A stretch of DNA of 64,000 bases, taken from positions 18,838,308-18,902,307 of the forward strand of contig NW_024040152.1 of assembly GCF_014851395.1 (NCBI RefSeq), given 5' to 3'. Position 1 is the stretch's first letter. Every line of letters starts with the position of its first letter. The position numbers were made by a program, and so were the translations under genes. This DNA comes from Micropterus salmoides. Taxonomy: Eukaryota; Chordata; Actinopteri; Centrarchiformes; Centrarchidae. Of the stretch, positions 23,701 through 39,300 are shown one piece after another. Under the pieces are notes generated by a model that was not told where the DNA came from, made no database searches, and was given only the letters and a program-made list of their open reading frames with translations.

Positions 23701-26700
23701 GGTGTATGAAGGTATTCACGCTCGACACGTGACGTGTGGCACTCACTTGAATTTTGGATGCGTTTTAGTTGTCGTGAATTGATGACGGCGGCAGGTAAAA
23801 GAGTAATAAACTGTGTTGTATTTGTGCGATAAATGAGAACTGTTGGGTGCAGTTTTGCTGCAATAAATACTGTAGCTGTTGTAGTCATTATCAAGAGCAC
23901 ACATTATGAACAAACCACACACCTAATGCTAATGAATAAATTATTAGTCTCTTAACAGACCCCTTTGAACAGTTTTTTAATGGGATTGGAATAGTGCTGT
24001 GTGAGGGGGACAGAAGAAAACAACAGAATAAATGTTGTGGCATTGTTTAGTGTTTATTCTTTATCCCCAATTTTCTTCATTTAGCTTCACAAGTGTGGTG
24101 TCACTATAGAGATGCACTGTTTTTGCACACCTACCAAATTTCCTAATTCATCTAGGCACCATTCAGATCGTTTGTAAAGTCTTAATTCCCTTATTAGAGA
24201 ACAAAATGAGTATCCATAACTCTAGGCACCCTGGAATCTTATGCGCTGTCTGTGGGGCTTTGGTTCAAACCTCACAGGGACCAACTGTGGCCTTCCTGTA
24301 TGGAGTTTCAAATCATCATTCCCTGTTTGCATGTCCCATAACAAAAGACCTGCATGTTCAGTGTTACAAATCTCACTGCTATTGATCAAGGCACTGACTC
24401 GAAGCTAAAAATGGTCCCTGGGTGCTGTGCTGTGGCTGTTCCTAGGAGGATTAATAAAGACTAATTTAACTCTTATTGTACTCACTTAACACCTATTAAA
24501 ACATCTCTCAGAAAGTGCTGGGCATCTGTAGTACTGGCATGTGGTGACTGCTCAGAGGTTGTCAGTGATGAGGACAGTTTACACGGCATTGTACTGGACC
24601 TTGAAATAAGAAATACACTGTGACACACTAGCTAGCATTCACCAAATTTGATGTTTGAGTCCAAAGAATACTCAAATAATTAATTTGCTGAGTGTGATCA
24701 TTATTTTCTACAAAACCCTTTTCAGTTTAAATAAATAAGCTAAACTTGCATCTTACTTTAATGATGTATTAGCTCAAACATCCTAACGATAACTGTTTAA
24801 ATACAATGCAGCATACATTTATTGAAATCACTGATTAAAGAATAAGTGAGATAAGAATCTGACTAAGCTTTCGGTGCTTTGGTACCTGAAAGCTTTAATA
24901 CGCTTTACAGACGCAATGCAGGCTCTATTTAAAAAGTATCTGGGTTCTATAGCAGCTATATTTGCTGCCTTGTTGTCTTTTTCTTTAAGAATTATGTAAA
25001 TGTATTTCTACTTTTTCGGCCTACAATAATAGAATTATTGCCATAGGTAGGGACATGTATGTAAGCTGTTGTAAAACTTTATGGTTTAAATATTTAAATG
25101 TGAGTCAGGCATCTTATGCGCATCAAGTGCAATGATTGATTAAAGTGCATATCAGCGCCTTTAAATGGCATGTCATTGCTCTTGGTTTGATCTTGAGAAG
25201 CTGTTAAAATGCACCATCTATTATCTGTGATTTCTTTTCCCCTGACATCCTGTGATAAATATTGTCAGGCTGTTTTCAATATATTGTTAACCAGAATGCA
25301 CCTTCCTCGTTGTTGTGCATGATTTAGTTTCTGTAAGTAAACAGAGGGACAGCATAATATTTACAGAATTTGTAGGCCCTTCATTTTTATGTGTCTCTGG
25401 TTTCAATTGATATTTTTCCAGCAGAGCACGATTCGAGGCGCTCCTCTTTTCTAGGGAAGTTTCACTCTAAATTATTAAAGCATTTAAAACCCTAACCGAA
25501 GCCATTGCACATTTGACATGATGCATGGCTATGGCTGTAGTGTACTAAGCGATTACTTACAAAGCACATATTTGACAGTAGCTGCAGGTAAAGAAATATA
25601 TTGTCCTCTATTTGTAAGCTTTAAAACTAACTCACGTTTTTAAAGTTGTTTTTTAGAACAAATAATGTGCCTGTCCCTAATGCAGTGCTGCTTTGCCCAA
25701 TACTTCCCTTTCTTGTTCTCACTATATATAAATATATATTCTACTATGTATAACAACTGAATAACTTAATTATTACTGAAATACTTTTGAAAAAGGTATT
25801 CAATGAGATTTAAGTGCCTTATATTTACAGTTCAATTTGTCTCAATGTATAGGTAAATTAGTGAAGAGGCATTTTTCACATGTATTTGTCAGACCAACAG
25901 CTATATGTGCTAGACCAGATTCTGTCACTTTGTGGTAAGAATACACATTTGAAGGAGTTGGTTTCAGCATGATGTTGGAGTGTGACTAGAAATTTCCAAC
26001 ATGGTTGATCATGTCATTGTTCCCATCCAAATTTGAGCTGAAACATGTCAAAATCCAAACATTGAGTTTAACAGTAATTGCATGTTGTATGAGTGCTATA
26101 ACAATACATCAATTTTTGGTCATGAATGGATATATGTCTAAGTAAGTATTTAAATGCATACATTAGTTTTTCCTGAACTCATTAAATCAAGTGTCCAGTC
26201 CTTGAAAACTCTGTATTAGGTTAGTGAGAAAACTGTATGTTTATTACTGAAAATAACCACATAACTGTTTTAGGTGCAATGGTAGTTTTATGTCAGCGGT
26301 TAAACAATGAGTGTATTTTTCCTCTTGGATGCAGGCGGGGAAACTCAAACCACTGACTTCCTGTCACCTGTTTTTTTTTTTTTTTTTTGTAGTTTTATGA
26401 GAAGGTGGCCAGAGTGATGAACTCAGACCAGGAAAGGCCGTTCATGTGCAACGCTCCTGGCTGTTCTCAGGTGAGTGTGTCGAGACAAAGCAAGACAGGG
26501 TGTACATGTGCTTGTGTGTGTGTGTGTCTGTGTATATTTCTCCTTGTAATATGAAGAGGTGTACATTGAGGGGGGCTGAGGAGTATATTACTGCGCCATA
26601 CATAAGGGAGAAACAGCATGGAACTGAGTGAAACATAAACCGTAAATAACGCTGCAGGTGTAAAAATACTAAGTCAACACCAGGGTTTATGTTCTTTTAG

Positions 26701-29700
26701 GATGTGCTCTTTAAATGGAGTATAACAGTGAATGTTATTTTGATTTAAAAGTTGCAGTGCGTATTTGTTTTAAAATCGGTGAACATTTATATGTCTTTGT
26801 ACATACAATTTTTACAATCCTGCTTTAAAAACATTCACCAGCGATTTCCCACGGAGGACCATCTGATGATACATCGACACAAACATGAGATGACCCTTAA
26901 GTTCCCCTCCATAAAGAACGACAACATGTTATCAGGTGAGTTACGACAGTGCAGACTCACACACTACCTCGGCACAGTTCATGTGGAACTTGTAGTTCAT
27001 TTTCAGGTGTGTGCCTTGGTGACTCATGCTCAGACACACTTGTCTATCATCAGAAAACTTCATGGCATGCCCATACGAGTTGTTTACAGTCATGTAAATC
27101 ATATGACACACGTTACATTGCAGCTCAGCTCTATTCAGTGGATACCACTGACACACATCTCAGGAGAAGAGAGATGCTGACATATGACTGGAGAAATCTG
27201 AATTTTAAGCTAAATCCCTCTTGTCTGTTACTTTGTGTGATTTGCATTTTGGTGTCATTAGTAATGATCTTACTATAGAGTGGCAGTGGGAGATGGTTTC
27301 CAATGGTTTTATGGATGGTGGGGTGCGTAAGCCCCAGGTGACATACTAATTAGCACAAAAATCTACTGTTCAAAAACATGAAATCATAGAATGTGCACTG
27401 CATGTGTGAGTGTCAACCCAAGGCCGATCCATACGTATAGATGTCCATTCCTAGAAATGGCCAGGCCACACTAGACAACAGTGTGAACTGCTCTAGCCAC
27501 GCTGCCGAGATTGTGTCTTCTTTATTATTTACACTCAGTGGACGGCGGGATCAGATTTTCTAGGCCGGGTGTTCTTATCGCCTGCTGTCTGAGCTCTGAC
27601 CATTTCTCTTATTGAGACCTTGAACTTAAGATGAAACAGACATGGCTTGTAAAAAATGATCCACTCTTAGTACTATAATTGTTGAGCTAAAGTTAACCTC
27701 CTGCTCCATTTGCTAATCTTATCATTGACTCCTAGGTGTTATCCTCAACTAAAAATTGACATTACTCACTTTTTTATTAATAAAGCTTGTCACATTCTCA
27801 ACCAAAATTGAAAAAAACGTATTTGTATTTGAGGTACACAGGTCATGATGAAAGTTTGAGTCAATCCCCAGTCTAGCCAGAATGGATAAACAGCCTACGA
27901 AGTATGCTTTTAGCCTTTGAAACAAGACTGATCCTAAAATCACCTTCAACTGTCTGAAACCTGATCTTTGTGCACCCCCCAACATCAAGTTGAATACCGC
28001 GGCTTGACTGAGCTCTACAAATGAGACCCCCACTCAGTAGGTGGGATCTGTACTTTATCAGCTGAAATGGGCCTGTCAAGCGTAGGATCTCTCTCTCACT
28101 AACAGAATAGAAGTTATGTTTTCTCAAAATCATTGCAAATATGTAACAACAATGTAAATTATTACACTTTAGTCTTAAGGTAGATCTCCATTGGCTTTTG
28201 TGAAGTGTTTTCCTTGTCAAACAGTGGATAAACGGTAAAAATTATACTATGAAATAAAAACAAACGGTCAAATCTGGTGAAATCAGTACAAACACGTATC
28301 TTTGCTTAAAATATACTGTACTTCTTGCTAATTTGGTTTTTGTTATGTACTGTTGTGTATCATTTTGTATCATGGGTCCTGTTTGTTTGTTGCTGTTCTG
28401 TCATTGTATGTATGTTTCAATTGTGACCTGCCAAGGAGCTGATAATGAAAATTAGCTTTAAGCTAACTGCGGTGTTAATTATTGCACATGGTCCCTTTAT
28501 AAATAAATTAAAAGGATAAAATAGAATTAAAAATAATGGAAAATTCCCCAAACATGATGCTGTACTGTATGCACAGCCACTATTAACAATAGATTTCAAA
28601 GCTAAAACTTGAAAAACATTTGCTTGATTTCCAGACCAGACGCCCACACCAACACGCTTCTTGAAGAACTGTGAGGAGGTGGGATTGTTCAGTGAACTGG
28701 ACTGCTCCATTGAGCAGGAGTTTTGCAAGGCCCAGGAAGAAGAGGACAATAAACAGGTACTGCAGGGTAGAGAGCAAAGCCTAAGGCTGAAAAAAACCTA
28801 GGTGAACCAAATTCCATAGCCACCCACAGTGGGTAGGTCAGGTGGTTATGAACTGTTATCTGGCGCTATCATTAGTCACGTCATTAACAGCAGCTCACAC
28901 ATGTTAGGTGTTACACACATTAATAGAAACAAAACACCTCATGAAATCACACTTTGGTCACTTGTCAAAAAGCTGATAACCATAGATATTGTGTACTGAA
29001 GTCATAAGTTTCTTATGCAGCTTTTGTTGTGTCCCGGAAGCCATGCTCCCCAGTCCCTATTAGTCTTGTTGACAGTGACAGACAGGGCTCAGGTGGAGAT
29101 TTGTCACCCACCAAAGGTAAGGAGAAATGAGATCTGGTTCTCCACCTGTAACTTCAAAAGCTCTCAAGCCATCTCTCAGGGAGGGAGTCCTATTTCTTCC
29201 CAGATGTAAAGACAGACCCCTGAGACAACTTTTGTGGCAGCAATAAAAGACCTGGCCAGACATTGTCACATGTGAGCACAGACGCAAAGCTTTGGCATTT
29301 GACAAAATACGTGGTCATTTATGCATTGTAGATCTCTCCTGAGATACCTTTACCTGCAACATGGGTACTAGTCAAATCACCACAAGACAGACTGCTTATC
29401 TAATGTCTAGAAAGATGTGCAGTTCACACTGTAGCTAAGCTGTCGTCTGGGTGGTTTGGCTCTGGAGCTCGTCTGTGCTCAGGTCATCCTCGTCTAGCCT
29501 CTGCAGCCTGTGTGGTTTATGATGGGAGGCTCTGCTAAGTCAGCAGGAGGCGAGTCAGAGCAAGACTCTCTGGGAGAGTGCATAGCACAATAAGCAGAGA
29601 TAAAGAGTGAAAGCTTAAAACTTCAGGAAAACAGCAATCAGCCAATATGAAAATAAAATATCCCATATTCATTTACAGACACTCTAATATGAGCTGAAGA

Positions 29701-32700
29701 ATGAGTGATTTAGTTTATTAATAAACCTTTAATTTCCTCAATAATTACATGTTATTTTTGGGTCACTACTTGTTGTCAGGTGAAGTATTTTTAAGTGTTG
29801 TGAATGTCTGTATCCTCCCATTTAATCATTACCAGTGGCTGTTTCACATTTGACTCAATGCAAATTACTTCAACTTCCTGTTTGTTTTATGGCACTATAT
29901 GTGAGTTGAGCTTGGAGATATATTGTTACTTACAGTCGAGGGTATTTTGGAATGTATATGCTGTTACAATATTTGTATAAATAGGTAGGTAAAACAAACA
30001 AACTGTCCTAATAGGCAAATAACAATAAGGCAACGTCTTCATTAGACTCTCAATGTTTCCCTGAGTCAACTCAGAAAAAGCCCGGAGATTATAGTTTAGT
30101 TCCTCATTACCGATTCAAGCTGGGTGAATGGAGCCCAAGGCCAAACCGTTGTAATTGTTTGAGTTGTGCTGAAAATACATCTTGCCTGGAAGGAGGTTAC
30201 ACTCTTGACAGATTCTTAACCTTGAATGTCCCGCTTGCTTTTCTCTCCCCTTTCCCGCTGCAGAATATCTCACTGCACGGCCAGGCAGGCCAAGGCCAGC
30301 ACCAGCATTCCCACTCACGGATGGGCAACCATGATACCAGCATAGTGATCCAGCAGGCCTTGCCCTCTCCTCAGTCTAGCTCCGTCATCACTCAGGCTCC
30401 ATCCACCAACAGACAGATAGGGTGAGTAGGCAGAGTATTTTTATTAGACTTTGAACAGAAAGAGAGGGAAAAATATTTAGTGTAGTAGAGGCACTGTTAA
30501 GAGAACGACAAATTATCTGACGTTCTGTGGTCAGGGTGTATCCTCTCACCTCAAGTGCGCCTACATTACAGCAACAGCCTTAGGCTCGGCCTGGTCCCTT
30601 TGTGTCCTTGCTGAGTGTCATCCGTCCATAGTCTCTGAGGTAATGTTTTGTTACATTTGGAGCAGTGTGTGTGGGGCCGGCGATTCATGTTTTGCTGTTC
30701 ATTCAGTATTGTCCCACAGCACTGCATGCCAAAAAGGGTCCCACAGGACAAGATGAGGTCATTGTTGAAGCCTCAGTCGCGACTGCTTTTACAACGGTTT
30801 AGCATTTCATGCTCTAAAATAGTTCCTTTCACTGTATGGGAATGTCAGGCACAACCTTATAGCTCTGTTTCTCTGATAAATGTGCACTGCCATGCTACAG
30901 GTGTTTAATAACAACACATATAGACAATATATTAACAACAATCTGTGTGGAGTGTTGCTTCATTATTTAAATGCAGTGTTTAGTGGACAAGGAATAGTTG
31001 ATAGAGTTTAAAGCATTTTTAATCGTCAGACCCTGTGTTCATTTTTAAACTCTACTAACTGTGATGGGGCTACCATCTCTTTGAGGGTAATGTCTTTCCC
31101 TCTACTGACATACTGTCTTTATATATCAATAACATAATAATTACTACACACAAACATTTATACACACTTTCTTCCTTATGAAGACACTCCACTGACCTCA
31201 TTCATTCCCTGTCCCTTAACCCCAACCAACTTCAGACTTGTGCCAAGGCTTTGTTACTGTAAACCAGACCTGTGGCAAGCAAGTTAGACATTGAGATGGC
31301 TCAGTGTTAGGCCTGTGCTATGTTGAGGTTGCCCTGTGTAGATTTGTAGCTTGAGGAGCTAGTGAATATTGGATGGGAGGCCCATCACTAAGCCTGACTG
31401 ACACCCCGTCAGGCTCTTTGTCGAGGACAGGGTTGGAATTTCATCCCCTTGGAGGAGCAGCAATCACTGCCAGTAACAGAGACTTTGCTGGGCCTTCGTC
31501 ACCTGAGTTTACCTATCATTAAAAACTCCTCACCTTGCTAAAGCACAGACTCCCCACTTCACTTCTCTTCACAGTTCTTTATGATCACAAATCTCTCACG
31601 GATTTGTTGAGAGACTGGTAGTTTTACTGCTTACACATACAAAGAAACACATCACTTGAAAGCTAGAGCTGGTTTGCCATGTGGTGAGAATGGCACATAA
31701 GTCTCAACTACAATTATCTGTTATCTGTTAATTATCTGTCATTTAAGGCATTCCCCAAGCTGTGCTTGTATGTGCTAAAAGGAGTCACTTTTTTACTTGT
31801 ACGATGGAATCCTAACACATGAATAGGATGAGTAGATTCACACAAGAGAAAACTGATCTGGAAATGTTCACATCAGCAGGAAAATGGGTTGAGGAAACCC
31901 CTACACTGAGAAGCAGTGCTTCCACAGGAAACCATTAGGGCCAACCAAAGGCTCCGTTCACAGGGTTTCTCCACAGGAACTTCCTACACACAGAACAAGC
32001 TGGACACTTCACAGGCTGACTGTGCTCTGTCCAGATTGATAGTTAGGGAGGGTCAGATCAGTGGTTCCCTATGACGCCTGGTATAATCATCCTGTTGTCA
32101 TAACAACCAGAGACACAATTAAGAAACAGTTATCCTTGTCATGAATGGAAAGGTTTGTGGATGTGATCATCGCAGGCCTATAAGTCTTTTAATCTTGATG
32201 CACTTTATGGAGCTGTGTGGTAAATATGTCTCTGAATAAAAAGAAATCACCAAACAAAGTCAGTTTAATCTCACTTCCATCTGCTTCCTTCTCGGCCCTG
32301 CTGAACGCACAGTGTGAGCATCCAATGAATTAGGATAACAAGTCATTTTCATTGCTCCACAATGTTTACCAAAGAGCTTTGAGGCTTGGAATCAATTAGG
32401 ATTGGCTTTCCTCAAGTCCATTTACTTTAGGGTTGAGCTGGGCCTGCAGCTGTGAAACCTGAGGACCTCTCTCTTTTTCTCTCTCTCCTTCTGCTCTGAG
32501 TCCCTAAACAAGGTCTTTGGGGAGCCACACTGACACAAACCAGTGTTAAAACCAGGCATAAGAAACAGCCAGCAGATCTTAATGTCATGGCTATCATTAT
32601 CATACAAAGGGAAGCGGTGTCCAACAGATTTGAATGCTTTCTGCGTTTCAATTATAAACATCTGTTGCTGAGTTATGTCAGAGTTAAATGCGTTGGACAT

Positions 32701-35700
32701 TACTAGTCAACCATGTGAGATACAACATTCTGTGTAAACCTCAACCTTTTGACTCGTAAGAGGAGATGTGCGGGTATGGGTGTGGGCACAAGGCAATAAA
32801 AATGACATTCTTCTACTCTGGCTCAGTAGAGGAATTCAGCCTAATTATTTCCATTACATAGCTCAATAAACCTGAATGCAGTTGGATTAAGTGAGGAATG
32901 ATTATAGGACAGATAAAATATCGACAGATCGACAATTTAAGATGACGATGTGCTTTTATTAGCTAAATGGGAACTGGGTGAACCTAAAAAGTAAAATCCT
33001 CAAAACCGTTGATGTCAGCATCTAACCAAGACAATATTTCTCAATTTTTCCTGAATTATTTAATTCTTACACAAATGTGACATGAACTATTCCTTTTACT
33101 CCATACCATACATACAATTAGTCCACTATACTGATTTGCAGTTTGACATTTAACTTAACTTCTGTCTTAAAATCTGTCTTGTAATGCACCAGCCCCAGGC
33201 ATACTGTGTGCAACTAAATTTGGCTGTCACATCACCGTGCAAAGCTCTCTGAAGGAAGTCAATTTGTGGTTTTGTTTCCCATGTTGCTTTAAATGCACAC
33301 TATTCACACCTCAGAGCCACCAGCTTCATGCTGTCCTTGTTTTTGCCTTTAAGGGAAGTAGCACAAGTAGATAATGGTCTGCATGTCTTCTAAGCTGCAG
33401 GGTTTCATGTAAAGCCCAAGTGTAGGGTGACACATTGGTGCAAACTTCCTGTGTTGTCTTAAATTTTGTGAGATGCTTATTGATTATTTAGGAGCACTGG
33501 GTAAAAGATTTGAATATATTTTTGCATGATATAGATAATGATCTTCATATCAATCAATCAGTCTTCACATCTTGAAAACAAAGGAAATGCCCATGCAAAT
33601 GCAATCTGTGCATGGTCGGTTGAATACAGTATATTTTAATGATGCAATATTCCGGTGTTTACATATATAATGTATATTATATACTGATGCTGTACACTTA
33701 ATTGATGGAAATGCAGAGTTGCTGGTCTTTTTTATGATTTTGATTCCAGGATGCATTGCATATCACATTTTGTTATTGCATAACCCTGCTCCCCTTGCAT
33801 GCAATAAAACAACTCTGCTGATTTCAACACCCATTGTGCCAGTGCCAGGTCAGAGAATGACCTCCTCTACAGAGAGTAATGGGCTTTCCATGGACAAACT
33901 TTGACCTCATGAACTTCACAATTTAAACAAAACTTCCTTTATTATTGTTTATGATTAGATTGCATTCAGAAAGTGGTGATAAGGAGGGAGATCCGTCCTG
34001 AGTGCAGAAGCGCGGAATCTCTACAAAATGCCTGAGGTTGTGTAAAGTGTAGGGCTAATGAATGTAGAGTAGTTGCAGGTAGAGAGAAGATGAGAACAAA
34101 TAAGGTACAGAAAAACAAAGGTATACAGTATAATTAATTACAAAAAAGGAAGGAGAGAAATAGAAAGAGAGAGAATGCAGGATGTACATCTGACCTGAAT
34201 TAAGATGAGCTCATTGTGTACTGCAGTGGGTTTAATAGTGCATTTGTAGAGGAACGCCCAGACTCTGTTCCCTCTCATTCCAGCGGGGCTGTGTCATCCC
34301 TACCCCGGGGCCACCACACATGCAGGCTCCTGCAAAAGCAACTCACACACAGGGACATGCCTCACAGCTCTGGGGAGCACAGGGATCACAATGCAGGGAA
34401 GTGTGGAAAAGGGGATCAGAGGTGGACAGAGGAGAGGAAGACAGGGATCAGAGGTGGATCGAGGAGAGGAAGAGGGGATAGGAGGTAGATGGAAGAGAGG
34501 AAATGAAGGATCAGGAGGGTGGAGGAGAGAGAGAGAGAAGAGAGGCATCAGATGTGAGGTTTTCTACCAGGATGGTGGCTAGTCCGTTGGAGGAGAGGAT
34601 AAAAGACATGTCTGTACAAGGCAAGGAAAAGATACATCATGTTTGGGGCATGGAAGTATGGACAAAACTGAGATTATGAAAGAAAAGTGAGGATGGAAAA
34701 CTGAATGAGAGACAGAAGGATGAGGCAGACAAGAGACAGGAATCAGGTGGCTGATGAGAAGGAGAGAAGTCGGCTAAGGAGGAGGGGGACATACATGCTA
34801 ATAAGTAGTCATGTTTTGATGAAGATATGAAGAGGGAGAAGGATTAATTATCACTGAAAGTGAAAGGGGCGGTCAATGCCAAATGTTAAAACACCTGTTA
34901 GGTGTTGCTGACAGATACCAGTTTAGCTTGTAACAATATGACACAATTGTTGCTGCACAGTTTTTTTTCTGATTCACTTGTGATAGGAATGTACTGACAT
35001 GCTTTTTACATGAGTTGAAAACGAAAGACAACCCATCTTTGCTGTCCCCAGCCAATGACGTCTTATGAATCAAAACAATATCATATTTGGTGAATAAATA
35101 CCGCTCATAACTAACACTCACGCTAATTTGTATCATCCACCACCATTTCTCAACTGTGCTTTGGCATGGTTTTACTCAGCTTGAGGCACCCTAATGTGAG
35201 GACACCCCATCCCTGATCCATCCCAGTGGAGCATCCATCCCTCCTCTAGCCCACTAATAAAAGTCAGCCTGTGTCGTAACCCATTAGAGCTGATTTATTT
35301 GATCAGATTCGTATTATTTCCTCAGTCCAAACCCCATGGCACTCTCCTCCCACCAGTGATTAAAGGCAGTAAATCAGGGGCAGGTCCTGTGTAGTGTTTA
35401 CTCAGAGAGCCAGGCAGCTGCAAGCTGTTTGAGGCCCTTGTTTCTCCCTCTGTTTACCCTCGTTCCCATGGCGACTGCACCACCGTCTCCCGAACGTCTG
35501 GAACTTAGCCCTGGGCTGCTTTGGTTACGTTCAAAAGTTTTTAGCTGCTGTGTCTACCCAGAGCTCGCAGTGACTTCACCCAGCGAGGAGTGAGCGCAGA
35601 GATGTTGGAAGAGTCAAGGAGGGAAAGAGAGGGAAAAGCGAGAGGAGGAGAGGAGGGAGGGACAAAATCTAGGGGTGGGCAGGCACAGGGTGGGGGGAGG

Positions 35701-36359
35701 GCGAAAAGCCAAGAGCATTACATCATTGCTGGAGCAGAGTCAGAAAGGGAAGGATATGAGTCAGTGGACTGAATGCACCTCTCTCCGTCTCTCTCTCTCT
35801 CTCTCTTTCTCTCGTTCTTCTTGGATGGCAGCCAAGCCCCTTGTGTTTAAGTCCCCAGTACTTGAGTTGGGACTGTGGGGATTGGGACAGTAAAGCCTAG
35901 TGTGTGGAGACTGCAGGATTTGTGGGTCAGAGCAAGCAAGTCCATCGGGGGCTGGAGTTGAGGTGTGGGCACTGTGAGGGATCCAGAAAAGAGTTATAGA
36001 GGATTAACAGGACAATGAACCGTTGTCAGTTCTGCTCCATCAGAGAGAAAAATAGCAGGATAACTTAGGGAAATAGTCTATGGAACAAGAGATAAAAAGC
36101 AAAAAGAGGGACTCAGGGAGGGAAGAAGGTCTAGCAGTGATGTCATGGTGGAGTGAAGGTGGGCGGGAGAGGTGGAGGGGTGGTGCGGTGGTGGTTCTTG
36201 GGCGGGGATTGTGGAAGAGAGCTGGGCTGAGAGCAAGGCACTCAGTAATGTGAGAGTGCAGGGTCAGGACTGCAGAGTGTCTACCTGCTCTCCCCTGGGG
36301 CCCACAGCCCAGGCTATTATCAATCCCCTCAGTGGAGCCACAGCCTGTCATTATTCACT

Positions 36360-36391
<32 letters not shown>

Positions 36392-39300
36392 ACTTCATGA
36401 ACATTTACACGCCGGCACTATGAACATGGATCCACTAATCCACTGTACACTCTGGTGTATAATGTAATCACAAGCAAACAGATGTAAACAGAGAAAGCAG
36501 GAGAGAACTAAAAAGAAGAAACATGTTTTGTAAGACCTCAATTAGAATGCTATTAACATATGTATATGCTAAAGCTGAAATGATACTGAAATAATTAAAA
36601 GTATGTTGATATGGGCTGCAACTTACTAACTACTTTCATTATTGATTCATTAATCTGCCGAATACTTGTCAAGTGCCTACCATAAGTTCATAAGAACCCA
36701 ATATGACATCTTCTTTATTTTAACTTAAATGATTATTTTGGTTATCCCAATTGAATTTCCTAATCGTTTAATCAATTAATCATTCAACATACAGTAATGC
36801 ATATAAAATATTTATAATGTCACATTCATAAGTGACTGCTGTAACAAAATTATTACATTCATTAATAGTGGCTTTTTGCCTGCAGTCACTCTGTAATGTC
36901 TATTTATCAGCAGAGCCAGCACAAAGATGAGTTAATGCTCAGAGGAACAGATTTGTTTTTCCTCCCACTGGACAAGCAGGTGACGGATACAGTGTTCGTC
37001 CTCCCCCTACTCTGTAGCAGGTGAGCACTGCTAGCAGACAAGCGCAGCAGTGTAACCTGTACAAGCTTCAAAGAAAGCGAGAGCCTGACCTGCAACAACC
37101 AGCATGTGCTGAGAACCAACCTCTACAAATTATGGACTGTCACAAGTAGCTCTGTGCTTGTGCAATTTATTGTCTTATTTTGAATGAAGACAGACATGAA
37201 GTTTGTCCAGGCCTCTTAGTTGGTCAGTTGCAGTCTGATTTAACTTTCCTTATATATAAATATCAGCATCTTACAGCATTTCATTGACCGGGCGGTTATT
37301 ATATATACGTTTTTTTAATCACCAGTAGAGGAATGGCACACACTGGACTGGAAATAGTTACATACAATTACTTCCAATATCCATTTTTAAAACCTTTTCT
37401 GGGCAATCTGTCGGCCACATTACTCTAAATCTAATGGTCTTGGACATTTAAATGTATGACTATATACTGTATTTAATTTCAAGTCAAACTTTATTTCAGA
37501 CTCACAAGAGGGTTCACAACATTTCATATGTAGGCTATTGCAGCAGTGTTTTCTGGATCTGGATAAGGAATGAGAACATCTCCTCCTAGGGCTGGTTGAT
37601 GCCTCTATGGTGCTGTTCTCTGACTCATCAAAGCAACACATAAAATTGTAGATCAGTTGTCTTACATGTAGGAACACCAGAAAACACAAACAGTTGACTG
37701 GCACTATGCCATCTGGGAACCCGAAGCAGCAACCTCATTGCATCAATTCATTGTAAGCCACTATGAACCTTTGCATACTACTTTTCCTGTGGATAAGCCA
37801 ATGATTAGCTGTATACACAGGTGTGCAAAAAGATCTAAATAACGAACATTTTACAGTGACATTTGAAAAGTATTTAAATTTACCCCCCCCCCGAGACAGT
37901 CAACATGCTGAATAAAAAACAGTTTTTATCTACAAAATCATCAGCGTGTCACTGCCACGTGACTGTTATTTCATCCTCCTGGACGCTGGCAGAGCCTAAA
38001 CGGAGAGGGAAAACTATGTTGATGTAGCGCGCCGCTACACTGCATACCTCATTGTACTTTCATGACTTTTCCCATGTGGAAATGTTTGGATTCGCGGTGT
38101 TGCTCACATGTCAGACGTGCTGTTAAATGAGTGTGATTGTGATAAATTGGGATGTTAGACAGGAATGACACACAGTCAGGGATGGTAATGGTCCTGTGTG
38201 TGTGGAGCAATCTATAATGTCTGGAGCGTAAATGCACATATTTAGGTCTGGAAAAATACAGGTATTTATTCAGGTGGGGCACCATTTTCTCCCCCATTTG
38301 GCCATCACTCCCTCACTACTCACTATTACGGTAATCCAGGCTATGATGTGGTCAACTGATTACATTAACCCATAGAGCACAGCTAACCTAAATGCTTCTT
38401 TTACTCCTTACTAAAGGAAATGAATCTTTATCGACTCATCCTGATGATACTGATAACTAGAGAATTATTGATTCTCCTGAAACAGGTTATTATTTAAGAA
38501 TCAAGTGGTGAACACATTTTTTAGAGACTGTGCACATGTGAGTGTAGCTGCACCCTGCAGCTGGGAATCACTGTTCTTACAAGCAGGCTTTTGGTGGCAG
38601 TTGTATAAATGATGTCACCACATGCAGATGGAGTGGTCTGGGTGTTTGAATGGCTGCAGCCCTGTGCTAGTGACTGTGACAGGACTGTTGTCAGTTGTTT
38701 AAGCTCAGCCTGGGCCTCATCTGTACATGTGATTTATTGATGTGGCCGTGAGTGTGGATAGGCCTGTTGGTCCACACACGCTTTTGTGGTGACCTAGGGG
38801 GATTTTCTACCCTCAGGGCTTCCACCGCTGTAGCAGTCTCTAAATGCAATTCTCATCATGCACATCTCATGTGGTTGTTATGACAAATATTATTCATTCA
38901 TCATCACAATCATCACAGTTATTCATCTATTGTACTACATGAAGTGTGCCTGTTTAAAGTGCATCCAAAAACTCCCAAGATGCTTCAACAGTCAATTGCA
39001 GCATGAAGACACAGCCACACGCTCTGTTTTCCATTCTGACTTTGTAGCTGCAGAAACAAAAAAAAAGAAAGCAATAAGTTGGAGAAAACATGTGCTCTGA
39101 AAAAGCAGAGATGTGAAACAAAAAATGTATAAAATAATTAATCATTTTTATTTTTAAGATTTTCTTTCGTGATCTCACTTTGAAGAATTGCAATAGTTCA
39201 AGGGTTCTCTGCTGTGTAATGCTCTTTGTCGATAGCTTCTGCACCAAACATGGTGCTGCAGCCAGCAGGGTCAGGTCCACCATGAACAAAATCCAGTATG

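Noticed and set aside
26752..27180. 142-codon plus-strand open frame
   Set aside because: It is creb5 exon 3 extended into both flanking introns; splice sites at 26841 and 26936 delimit the real part.
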